A stretch of 18,324 bases of DNA, taken from JBBKXP01 sp038323615 (GTDB lineage: Bacteria; Pseudomonadota; Alphaproteobacteria; Rhodobacterales; Rhodobacteraceae). The notes below the pieces were generated by a model, which saw nothing but the letters and a program-made list of their open reading frames with translations, did not search any database and was not told where the DNA came from. The stretch is taken from contig JBBQHC010000057.1 of the NCBI GenBank assembly GCA_038323615.1, positions 1 to 18,324 of the forward strand. The letters run 5' to 3'. Both the position numbers and the translations under genes were made by a program. Shown piece by piece: positions 1-6,449 of the stretch (positions are counted from its first letter, which is position 1; each line of letters opens with the position of its first letter).

Positions 1-252
1 GACGTAGTCGGCGTGGCCGGGGCAATCGACGTGGGCATAGTGGCGCGCCGCCGTCTCGTATTCGACGTGGGCGGTCGAGATCGTGATCCCACGGGCCTTT
101 TCTTCGGGCGCCGCATCGATCTGGTCATAGGATTTGAAATCGCCAAAATACTTGGTGATCGCCGCCGTCAGCGTCGTCTTGCCGTGGTCAACGTGACCGA
201 TCGTCCCGATGTTCACATGCGGTTTGTTACGTTCGAATTTTGCCTTGGCCAT
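1..252 (-). CDS. tuf: Elongation factor Tu, N-terminal 84 codons (runs off the left edge)
   Basis: EF-Tu is the GTPase that delivers aminoacyl-tRNA to the ribosomal A site in the cytoplasm. The visible part starts MAKAKFERNKPHVNIGTIGH and carries the P-loop GHVDHGKT (residues 19-26), the switch I segment with EEKARGITI, and switch II DCPGHADYV (76-84), in which His80 corresponds to the catalytic histidine. The remainder of the G domain and domains 2 and 3 lie outside the window. The start is set by an AAGGAG Shine-Dalgarno (259-264), six bases before the ATG. It is the last visible gene of the rpsL-rpsG-fusA-tuf string, 67 bp after fusA, with two hairpins in that gap. Alphaproteobacteria often carry two near-identical tuf copies; which copy this is cannot be told here. 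Confidence 0.98.
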   Translation of the reverse strand, partial: MAKAKFERNKPHVNIGTIGHVDHGKTTLTAAITKYFGDFKSYDQIDAAPEEKARGITISTAHVEYETAARHYAHVDCPGHADYV

Positions 253-282
253 GATGGGCTCCTTGATGTTCGTTTTGCGTGT

Positions 283-305
283 GGCCCCGGACCGCGTCCG
301 GGGCC
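283..305 (-). other. Perfect hairpin in the fusA-tuf gap
   Basis: Two 10-base arms, GGCCCCGGAC (283-292) and GTCCGGGGCC (296-305), are exact reverse complements around a 3-base loop. In the transcribed direction no U-run follows, because the bases after the stem are ACACGCAAAA. It is therefore not a classical intrinsic terminator. It may act in RNA processing, mRNA stabilisation or partial attenuation between fusA and tuf, or it may be a copy of a dispersed palindromic repeat. Confidence 0.75.
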
Positions 306-326
306 GCCTGACCTGACGGTCAGGCG
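305..326 (-). other. Second perfect hairpin, containing the fusA stop codon
   Basis: The arms CGCCTGACC (305-313) and GGTCAGGCG (318-326) are exact reverse complements with the 4-base loop TGAC. The fusA stop codon (320-322) lies inside the upstream arm in RNA terms. It abuts the neighbouring hairpin at 283-305, sharing one base, so the end of fusA and the start of the gap can fold into two stacked hairpins. A ribosome terminating on fusA would melt this stem. Confidence 0.7.
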
Positions 327-2443
327 TATTTCTTCTGGATCTCTTCGCTGATGTTCTGCGGGACCGGTTCGTAATGGTCGAACTGCATCGTGAACTGGGC
401 CCGACCAGAGGTCATCGAGCGCAGCGTGTTGATGTAGCCGAACATGTTGGCCAGCGGCACAAAGCAGCTGATGACGTTGGCATTGCCACGGCTGTCCTGC
501 CCTTGAATCATGCCCCGGCGGGATGTCAGATCGCCGATCACGCCGCCGGTGTATTCTTCCGGAGTGACGACCTCGACCTTCATGATCGGCTCGAGCAGTT
601 TCGCCCCGGCCTTGCGCAGACCTTCGCGCATGCACATCCGACCGGCGATTTCAAAGGCCAGAACAGACGAGTCCACATCGTGATACTTGCCGTCGATCAG
701 CGCGACCTTGAAGTCGATGACCGGGAAGCCCGCCAACGGACCGGAATCCATCACCGACTTGATCCCCTTTTCAACACCCGGAATGTATTCCTTGGGCACC
801 GACCCACCGACGACCCGGCTTTCGAACGAATAGCCTTCGCCCGGTTCGGTCGGCATCAGGATCATCTTGACCTCGGCGAACTGACCCGATCCACCCGACT
901 GCTTCTTGTGGGTATAGGTGTGTTCGACTTCGTGACCGATGGTTTCGCGGTAGGCCACCTGCGGCGCACCGATGTTGGCCTCGACCTTGAATTCGCGGCG
1001 CATCCGGTCAATCAGGATATCAAGGTGAAGCTCGCCCATCCCCTTCATGATCGTCTGGCCCGATTCAATATCGGTTTCGACGCGGAACGACGGGTCTTCG
1101 GCAGCCAGGCGGGCCAATGCGACGCCCATCTTTTCCTGGTCGGCCTTGGTTTTCGGTTCGACCGCGATCTCGATCACCGGCTCGGGGAAGGTCATGGTTT
1201 CCAGAACCACGGGATCCTTTTCCGACGACAGGGTATCGCCCGTCGTGGTGTCCTTGAGACCGGCCAGCGCGATGATGTCGCCGGCGAAAGCCTCTTCGAT
1301 TTCTTCGCGGTTGATGGCGTGCATCATCATCATCCGGCCGACGCGCTCTTTCTTGCCTTTCGTCGTGTTGACGATGGCATCGCCCTTTTTCAACTGACCG
1401 GAATAGATCCGGGTAAAGGTCAGCGACCCGACGAAGGGGTCATTCATGATCTTGAAGGCCAGCCCCGAGAACGGCATCGCGTCATCGGCCCGACGGGCGA
1501 TGTTGCGGGTTTCAGTTTCGTCACCGGGACGGAAGCCCATGTAGTCGACCACGTCCAGCGGGTTCGGCAGGAAATCGATGACGGCGTTCAACATCGGCTG
1601 CACGCCTTTGTTTTTGAACGCCGAACCAGCCAGAACCGGCACAAAGGCCAGCGCCAAAGTGCCCTTGCGGATCATTTCGCGCAGCTTGGTCTCTGTCGGT
1701 TCGGTGCCGTCAAGGTAGGCTTCCATCGCCGCGTCATCCATGTCGACGGCGATTTCGATCATCTTGCCGCGCCATTCGGTCGCTTCGTCCAACAGGGACG
1801 CACGGATCGGTTTGCGGACCCAGGACGCGCCCAGATCTTCGCCTTCCCAAACCCATTCTTCCATCTTGATCAGGTCGATGATGCCTTCGAGTTTATCCTC
1901 GGCACCGATCGGCAGGGCGACGGGCATCGGGGTGGCACCGGTGCGGTCCTTGATCATCTGGACGCATTTGAAGAAGTCGGCGCCGATCTTGTCCATCTTG
2001 TTGACGAACACGATCCGCGGCACCTTGTAACGGTCGGCCTGACGCCAGACGGTTTCGGTTTGCGGTTCGACACCGGCGTTGGCGTCCAGCAGAACGATGG
2101 CACCGTCAAGCACCGCAAGGCTGCGCTCGACTTCGATGGTGAAGTCAACGTGGCCGGGGGTGTCGATGATGTTGAACCGATACTTGGTGTCGGACGTGCC
2201 CTCGACGGTCGGGTCTTCCTGACGCTGCCAGAACGTTGTGGTCGCGGCGGATGTGATGGTGATCCCGCGTTCCTGTTCCTGTTCCATCCAGTCCATCGTG
2301 GCGGCGCCGTCGTGGACTTCGCCGATCTTGTGGGACTTGCCGGTATAGAACAGAATCCGCTCGGTCGTCGTGGTTTTACCCGCGTCGATATGGGCAATAA
2401 TGCCAAAGTTCCGGTACCGCTGAAGTTGGTAGTCGCGTGCCAT
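320..2443 (-). CDS. fusA: Elongation factor G
   Basis: EF-G is the translocation GTPase of the ribosome, and it also acts with the recycling factor RRF. The 707-residue protein is full length (E. coli 704). G motifs are all present: AHIDAGKT (17-24), RGITI, DTPGHVDF, NKMDKIGADF and GSAFKNKG, followed by the EF-G domains II to V with the usual C-terminal sequence ending QKKYA. The start is supported by AGGAG (2453-2457), nine bases before the ATG, and by the conserved beginning MARDYQLQRYRNFGIIAHID. Its SD lies in the 15-bp gap after the rpsG stop, so it is tightly linked to rpsG in the str operon. Nothing suggests truncation or a frameshift. Confidence 0.99.
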   Translation of the reverse strand: MARDYQLQRYRNFGIIAHIDAGKTTTTERILFYTGKSHKIGEVHDGAATMDWMEQEQERGITITSAATTTFWQRQEDPTVEGTSDTKYRFNIIDTPGHVDFTIEVERSLAVLDGAIVLLDANAGVEPQTETVWRQADRYKVPRIVFVNKMDKIGADFFKCVQMIKDRTGATPMPVALPIGAEDKLEGIIDLIKMEEWVWEGEDLGASWVRKPIRASLLDEATEWRGKMIEIAVDMDDAAMEAYLDGTEPTETKLREMIRKGTLALAFVPVLAGSAFKNKGVQPMLNAVIDFLPNPLDVVDYMGFRPGDETETRNIARRADDAMPFSGLAFKIMNDPFVGSLTFTRIYSGQLKKGDAIVNTTKGKKERVGRMMMMHAINREEIEEAFAGDIIALAGLKDTTTGDTLSSEKDPVVLETMTFPEPVIEIAVEPKTKADQEKMGVALARLAAEDPSFRVETDIESGQTIMKGMGELHLDILIDRMRREFKVEANIGAPQVAYRETIGHEVEHTYTHKKQSGGSGQFAEVKMILMPTEPGEGYSFESRVVGGSVPKEYIPGVEKGIKSVMDSGPLAGFPVIDFKVALIDGKYHDVDSSVLAFEIAGRMCMREGLRKAGAKLLEPIMKVEVVTPEEYTGGVIGDLTSRRGMIQGQDSRGNANVISCFVPLANMFGYINTLRSMTSGRAQFTMQFDHYEPVPQNISEEIQKKYA

Positions 2444-2458
2444 GATCGGTTGCTCCTG

Positions 2459-2929
2459 TTACCAGCGGTAGTGGCTGAATGCTTTGTTCGCATCGGCCAT
2501 CTTGTGGGTGTCTTCGCGCTTTTTGACCGCGGTGCCGCGGCCTTGGACGGCATCGACCAGTTCACCGGCCAGACGCTCTTCCATGGTGTGTTCGTTGCGC
2601 TTTTGCGCGGCGGCGATCAGCCAGCGGATCGCCAGCGCCTCGCGGCGTTCGGGGCGGACTTCGACGGGCACCTGATAGGTCGCACCACCGACGCGGCGCG
2701 AGCGCACTTCGAGGTTCGGTTTGATGTTTTCAAGGCTCTCGTGGAACACTTCCACGGGGGACTTTTTCAGCTTGGTTTCAACCCGCTCGAACGCGTTATA
2801 GACGATGCGCTCGGCGACGGATTTCTTGCCGTCAACCATCAGGTTGTTCATGAATTTGGTCAGCACCTTGTCGCCATACTTGGCATCAGGCAGGACTTCG
2901 CGTTTTTCGGCGGCGTGGCGACGTGACAT
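2459..2929 (-). CDS. rpsG: 30S ribosomal protein S7
   Basis: S7 binds the 3' major domain of 16S rRNA, nucleates assembly of the 30S head and lines the E site. In E. coli it is also the translational repressor of the str operon. The 156-residue protein has the normal family length and the expected landmarks: MSRRHAAEKRE at the N-terminus, FMNNLMVDGKKSVAERIVY, the VRSRRVGGATYQVPVEVRP core and a C-terminal MADANKAFSHYRW. The ATG follows GAGGAA (2937-2942) with a 7-base spacer. It lies between rpsL (96 bp upstream, a gap holding paired palindromes) and fusA (15 bp downstream). Whether S7 autoregulates here through the rpsL-rpsG RNA is open. Confidence 0.99.
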   Translation of the reverse strand: MSRRHAAEKREVLPDAKYGDKVLTKFMNNLMVDGKKSVAERIVYNAFERVETKLKKSPVEVFHESLENIKPNLEVRSRRVGGATYQVPVEVRPERREALAIRWLIAAAQKRNEHTMEERLAGELVDAVQGRGTAVKKREDTHKMADANKAFSHYRW

Positions 2930-2957
2930 GGTCAGCTTCCTCGGAGTTCTATGGGCG

Positions 2958-3015
2958 GGGATGGGTCAAGACCCATCTTACAAGGGACGGGTAAGATGGA
3001 TTTTGAACCCATCCC
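2958..3015 (-). repeat. Inverted pair of small palindromes in the rpsL-rpsG gap
   Basis: Unit 1 is 2960-2981 (arms GATGGGTC and GACCCATC, then TTAC). Unit 2 is 2991-3013 read on the other strand, and it has the same layout: GATGGGT, a short loop, then ATCCATCTTAC. The units are therefore an inverted pair resembling a REP/BIME-type element. The arms can pair in exclusive ways. One fold is 2960-2967 with 2970-2977 (8 bp), leaving 2995-2999 free to pair with 3009-3013. The other is a long hairpin of 2958-2966 with 3007-3015 (9 bp) enclosing 2973-2981 with 2991-2999 (9 bp). All pairings listed are exact in the sequence. Dispersion in the genome and regulatory function are inferred. Confidence 0.75.
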
Positions 3016-3025
3016 ACCGGAAATC

Positions 3026-3397
3026 TTACTTCGGACGCTTGGCGCCGTACTTGGACCGGCGCTGTTTGCGGTTCTTGACGCCTTGGGTGTCGAGCACACC
3101 GCGCAGGATGTGATAACGGACGCCGGGAAGGTCTTTGATACGACCGCCGCGGATCAGCACGACCGAGTGTTCCTGCAGGTTGTGGCTTTCGCCCGGAATA
3201 TAGCTGATGACCTCAAAGCCATTGGTCAGGCGCACTTTGGCGACCTTCCGCATGGCCGAGTTCGGCTTTTTCGGGGTCGTCGTATAGACGCGGGTGCAGA
3301 CGCCGCGCTTTTGCGGGCAGCCTTCAAGGTGCTGCGACTTGGAAGCGCGTACTTTGGGCTGGCGCGGTTTGCGGATCAGCTGTTGGATCGTGGGCAT
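3026..3397 (-). CDS. rpsL: 30S ribosomal protein S12
   Basis: S12 sits at the decoding centre and influences tRNA selection accuracy. The 123-residue protein is full length, with the signature TTTPKKPNSAMRKVAKVRL (39-57) and GGRIKDLPGVRYH (84-96). Lys43 and Lys88, the classic streptomycin-resistance positions, are both wild type, as is Asp89, the residue methylthiolated by RimO in other bacteria. The start ATG is preceded by AGGAAA (3406-3411) with an 8-base spacer. It is the first gene of the str operon, about 215 nt downstream of the predicted transcription start, and that leader contains a terminator-like hairpin. The basic tail ends RRSKYGAKRPK as usual. Confidence 0.99.
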   Translation of the reverse strand: MPTIQQLIRKPRQPKVRASKSQHLEGCPQKRGVCTRVYTTTPKKPNSAMRKVAKVRLTNGFEVISYIPGESHNLQEHSVVLIRGGRIKDLPGVRYHILRGVLDTQGVKNRKQRRSKYGAKRPK

Positions 3398-3475
3398 AAG
3401 GGCCGTTTCCTACTTGGTGATCGCAGCCTTTTCAGGGGCGACCGGTTTCATTCAGGCGCCCTGCAATCTGCAAAG

Positions 3476-3524
3476 CACAAAAAGCCCGCAGTCGTTCCCT
3501 TACCGGAGGAACGGTGCGGTGGGC
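3476..3524 (-). terminator. Terminator-like hairpin (candidate attenuator) in the rpsL leader
   Basis: On the transcribed strand the stem is built from GCCC/GGGC, GCA/TGC and CGTTCC/GGAACG (3484-3490 and 3493-3498 pairing with 3508-3513, 3515-3517 and 3521-3524), with small bulges and a 9-base loop. It is followed at once by TTTTTGTG (3483-3476). This is the layout of an intrinsic terminator. It lies downstream of the rpsL promoter and upstream of rpsL, so it would terminate the str transcript itself unless read through. It could be an attenuator, or a leftover terminator for the upstream transporter gene. Bulges make its strength uncertain. Confidence 0.6.
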
Positions 3525-3618
3525 ATTCAGAGGATCGGGGCAGTTCAGTCGCCCGGATCATGACCACGTGATCTTTGATATCGGGCAAAGGGAATGACCC
3601 CCTGACCCGGATGGGGGG

Positions 3619-3647
3619 CGTATATGCAGACTCGCATGGGGTGTCAA
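3619..3647 (-). promoter_or_regulatory. Sigma-70-type promoter of the str operon
   Basis: On the minus strand TTGACA (3642-3647) is followed by a 17-base spacer and TATACG (3619-3624). The -35 box is a perfect consensus match and the spacing is ideal. The bases after the -10 are GC-rich (CCCCCC before an A at 3612, the probable start). GC-rich discriminators are typical of promoters under stringent (ppGpp/DksA) control, which would suit a ribosomal protein operon; that regulatory reading is inference. The -35 lies 21 bp beyond the stop of the upstream transporter gene, so read-through from that gene is also possible. Confidence 0.75.
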
Positions 3648-3668
3648 CAGGGGGCACGGCGCTGTTCT

Positions 3669-4559
3669 TCAGGCTGTTCGGGCGGCCCTGCGGCGCAGTT
3701 GGCGTTCACGCAACAAAGTGAACATGCCGGTCGCGACGACAATGGCCGCACCCCACAATGTGAGGGCGTTCGGCCAGTCGCCAAAGACCAGATAGCCCAG
3801 GACCAGCGCGACCAGCAGGCTGGTGTAACGGAACGGGGCGACAAACCCGATCTCGCCGACCCGCATTGCAGCGACCGACGCGATATAGCCGCCGATGACA
3901 AAAACCATTGCCCCGGTCAGTTGCATGGTCGCCAGCAGGGACAACGGTTGCCACTCGACCGTGATCGACCCGACCCCGGCAAAGGCTGTGACGCCCGCCG
4001 CCGCGACCGTGGCGACCAGCACCGACGGCACGCTGCGCGAGGTCCGCCGCGCCGCAAGGTCACGCACCGTGACGCAAAGCATCGATAACAGGGCAAAGAC
4101 CGAAAACTGGGTGAACCCGCCGCCGCCCGGCTGCACGATCATCACCACCCCGACGAACCCGATCAGAATAGCGATCAGGCGCTTCCAGCCCACCGTCTCG
4201 CCCAGAAACAGCGCCCCGACCAGCGTGATCGTCAACGGCAGCGACTGCATGATCGCGCTGACGTTGCCGAGCGGCATGTTGAACAAGGCGGTCAGGAAGA
4301 ACCACGCCGCCGCCGCCTCGGCCACAGTGCGGATGCCCATCAGCGCCCAGTCGCGCCGGCCGAAATCAAACCGCAGCTGGCCCATCGCCCAGGTCAACAG
4401 AAGCAACAGGCTGGTAGTGCCGATCCCGCGCAGAAACAGGGCCTGTAAAAGCGGCAATTCATCGCTCAGCGATTTGAGGGACGCATCGTTAAAGGTGAAG
4501 GCGGCCATTGCCGTCATCATCAAAAGCGCGCCGCGCATATTGTCGGAAAGACCATTCAT
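3669..4559 (-). CDS. EamA-family (DMT superfamily) transporter
   Basis: This is an integral inner-membrane protein of the drug/metabolite transporter type; the substrate is unknown. With the start at 4559 it has 296 residues, the usual size for a ten-helix protein with two EamA repeats (roughly 9-135 and 150-285). Landmarks are MRGALLMMTAMAAFTFNDA at the start, LGNVSAIMQSLPL and FLGETVGWKRLIAILIGFVGV closing repeat 1, and FVAPFRYTSLLVALVLGYLVFGDWP in repeat 2. The C-terminus is short and arginine-rich. An in-frame ATG at 4592 would add 11 residues that look non-conserved; neither start has a good Shine-Dalgarno, so the start is uncertain. It is transcribed towards rpsL and is divergent from the membrane protein to its right. 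Confidence 0.9.
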   Translation of the reverse strand: MNGLSDNMRGALLMMTAMAAFTFNDASLKSLSDELPLLQALFLRGIGTTSLLLLLTWAMGQLRFDFGRRDWALMGIRTVAEAAAAWFFLTALFNMPLGNVSAIMQSLPLTITLVGALFLGETVGWKRLIAILIGFVGVVMIVQPGGGGFTQFSVFALLSMLCVTVRDLAARRTSRSVPSVLVATVAAAGVTAFAGVGSITVEWQPLSLLATMQLTGAMVFVIGGYIASVAAMRVGEIGFVAPFRYTSLLVALVLGYLVFGDWPNALTLWGAAIVVATGMFTLLRERQLRRRAARTA

Positions 4560-4673
4560 GCGACCCCGGTAGCAGGGCCATTCAGACGGCACCAGTGGGG
4601 ACGGTTCATTGTGGCTGTGGTCAGCGGCGCGTCAGCCGGGCTAAGGTGGCGCATTATCACGAAAGGTCGGAAT

Positions 4674-5342
4674 TTGCCGTCAATCCGCATATCCCGCAGG
4701 AGTCTTGTCGCCACCCTGCGCGTCGCATTGACTCTGGTCGCCCTGATCGGGCTGATCCTGCTGGGGCGGACAGGCGTCGCGATACTCGAGGATGCAATGT
4801 CGTTCAGCATCATGCCCAAAAGCCCGGTAACCATCGGCATCGCCATTGCAGCAGCGACTGTGTTTTACATTATCTTCCTGGCTCTTCCTTACGTGCCGGG
4901 GGCCGAAATCGGGATCTTCATGCTGGCCATGTTCGGGGCCAAAATCGCGCCGCTGATCTATGCTGCCACGGTCCTGTCGCTGCTGTTGGCCTTCGGGATC
5001 GGGCGGCGGGTGCCGCTTGGCATTGTAGCGCGGGGACTGGCGCGGGTGCGTTTGCAGCGGGCCGCCGCGCTGGTGACGCGCATGGCAGCGACGCCAGTTG
5101 CCGACATCCCTGCCCTTCTGGTCCCACAAGACCGGTCGCGCTTTTACGCTTTTTTCATCCGGTTCCGCTATTTCGCCCTGATGGTCCTGTTCAATCTGCC
5201 GGGCAATATGCTGATCGGCGGCGGCGGCGGGATCGCAATGGCCGCCGGGCTTAGTCGGCTTTACCGGCCACTGCCCTATCTGGTGAGCGTGATCGTGGCT
5301 GTGCTGCCGGTGCCGCTGGCGGTGTTTCTGATGGGCAAGTGA
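4674..5342 (+). CDS. Small polytopic membrane protein, possibly VTT/DedA-like
   Basis: I do not recognise a named family with certainty. The 222-residue protein has about five hydrophobic segments. The first follows the basic N-terminus (LVATLRVALTLVALIGLILLG). The next two flank LPYVPGAEIGIFMLAMFGAKIAPLIY. The last two include FNLPGNMLIGGGGGIAMAAG and a final segment ending in VLPVPLAVFLMGK. The PGAEIG...FGA motif followed by a second NLPGN...GGGGG half resembles the layout of VTT/SNARE-associated (DedA) membrane proteins, but the match is remote and is inference. The start chosen is TTG at 4674 behind AAAGG (4662-4666, 7-base spacer). A GTG at 4611 in the same frame would add 21 residues. 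It is divergent from the DMT transporter and 44 bp ahead of the glycosyltransferase on the same strand, so those two may be co-transcribed. Confidence 0.75.
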   Translation: MPSIRISRRSLVATLRVALTLVALIGLILLGRTGVAILEDAMSFSIMPKSPVTIGIAIAAATVFYIIFLALPYVPGAEIGIFMLAMFGAKIAPLIYAATVLSLLLAFGIGRRVPLGIVARGLARVRLQRAAALVTRMAATPVADIPALLVPQDRSRFYAFFIRFRYFALMVLFNLPGNMLIGGGGGIAMAAGLSRLYRPLPYLVSVIVAVLPVPLAVFLMGK

Positions 5343-5386
5343 AACCAAGGATAGACGACGGACCAATGGCGTGATTCAAATTCTCC

Positions 5387-6379
5387 ATGACTGATCCGCA
5401 AGAACGATTTCTGGTCTTTGCCGCGATGCGCAACGAAGGTGCATTCATCGTCGAATGGGTCAGCTGGTATCGGATGCTGGGGTTCGAGGTGCTGGTCGCC
5501 ACCAACGATTGCACCGATTCTTCGGTCCAGTTGCTCGATGCCCTTGCCGACGCAGGATGGCTGACCCACATCACCCACGACCCCGGCAAACGGACCCCAA
5601 AGCGGTCGGCCTATGCCGCCGCCCGGGCGCATCCGCTGATCGCCGCGGTCACCTGGATATTCGTGTGTGACGTTGATGAATTGCTTGTATTGCACCGGGG
5701 CGACGGCACCATTGGGGGGTTTCTGGGGGATCATCCGCGCGACTTTCTGGGGATGGCGTTCAGCTGGCGCTGTTTTGGCAACGGCAAGTGGCAGCGGTAC
5801 CGCGACGGGTTGGTGCATCGGACATTCCGCCGCGCCGCGCGCACCGGCGCGGGAACGAACCAGCAGTTCAAATCGATGTTTCGCAGGCCCGACATGTTCG
5901 AGGATTTTGGCGATCATATGCCCGCCCGGTTCAAAGGAGACTGGGGCGGCGCCAACCGCTGGGTGACTGCGACCTTTGAAACGATCTCCCAGGTCAGCGC
6001 GGCCGGGCAGGACATGGTGCGCCGGATCGAAAGCGGCCAGATCCGTCACGATGCGGCGCAGTTGAACCACTACGTCGTGCGGTCCGACGAAAGCTATAGC
6101 CTCAAACGCGGCACCCCCAGCGCCAGCGCGCGGCGCGACCGCTATACCGACGACTACCACAAGATGTTCAACCGCAACGACGTCTGGGATACCTCGATCG
6201 ATCGCTACACGGCGGAATTCGATGCAATCCATGCGCAGGCAATGGCGCTGCCGGGGGTCAGGCGACTGCATCATTTGTGCTGCGCGGAATATGTCGAACA
6301 GCTGTGTGCGGTGGCCGGGATTCCGCCAGAGGATGACCCGCGGACGCTGGATTACCTGACGAAAGCGGCAGAGGCCTGA
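5387..6379 (+). CDS. Glycosyltransferase, family 2-like (Glyco_tranf_2_4 type)
   Basis: This is a predicted cytoplasmic nucleotide-sugar-dependent glycosyltransferase; donor and acceptor are unknown. The 330-residue protein starts its fold immediately: FLVFAAMRNEGAFIVEWVSW (8-27), then FEVLVATNDCTDSS, and a metal-binding DVDE (about 94-97) in WIFVCDVDELLVL. These are hallmarks of the GT-A type 'glycosyl transferase family 2_4' proteins common in Rhodobacteraceae. The motif LNHYVVRSDESYSLKRG near residue 230 is also typical. There is no signal peptide or membrane segment. No Shine-Dalgarno is visible before the ATG, but a later start would cut into the first beta strand. It is convergent with the regulator to its right. 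A role in capsule or surface polysaccharide is plausible but not shown by neighbours. Confidence 0.88.
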   Translation: MTDPQERFLVFAAMRNEGAFIVEWVSWYRMLGFEVLVATNDCTDSSVQLLDALADAGWLTHITHDPGKRTPKRSAYAAARAHPLIAAVTWIFVCDVDELLVLHRGDGTIGGFLGDHPRDFLGMAFSWRCFGNGKWQRYRDGLVHRTFRRAARTGAGTNQQFKSMFRRPDMFEDFGDHMPARFKGDWGGANRWVTATFETISQVSAAGQDMVRRIESGQIRHDAAQLNHYVVRSDESYSLKRGTPSASARRDRYTDDYHKMFNRNDVWDTSIDRYTAEFDAIHAQAMALPGVRRLHHLCCAEYVEQLCAVAGIPPEDDPRTLDYLTKAAEA

Positions 6380-6449
6380 ACCCGCCAGGGCACGGCCGAT
6401 ATGCGGAGCAGTTCCAACGGATCGGACACCACCAAGAAATCGGGCTAGG

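Noticed and set aside
374..2926. An 850-codon plus-strand open frame opposite fusA and rpsG
   Set aside because: It is the antisense of two highly conserved genes in a GC-rich genome, where antisense frames are often open. It has no Shine-Dalgarno, and its His/Asp/Arg-rich composition mirrors the sense codons.
3448..3657. 69-codon minus-strand frame across the rpsL leader
   Set aside because: It starts upstream of the predicted promoter, spans the terminator-like hairpin, and has no Shine-Dalgarno or recognisable sequence.
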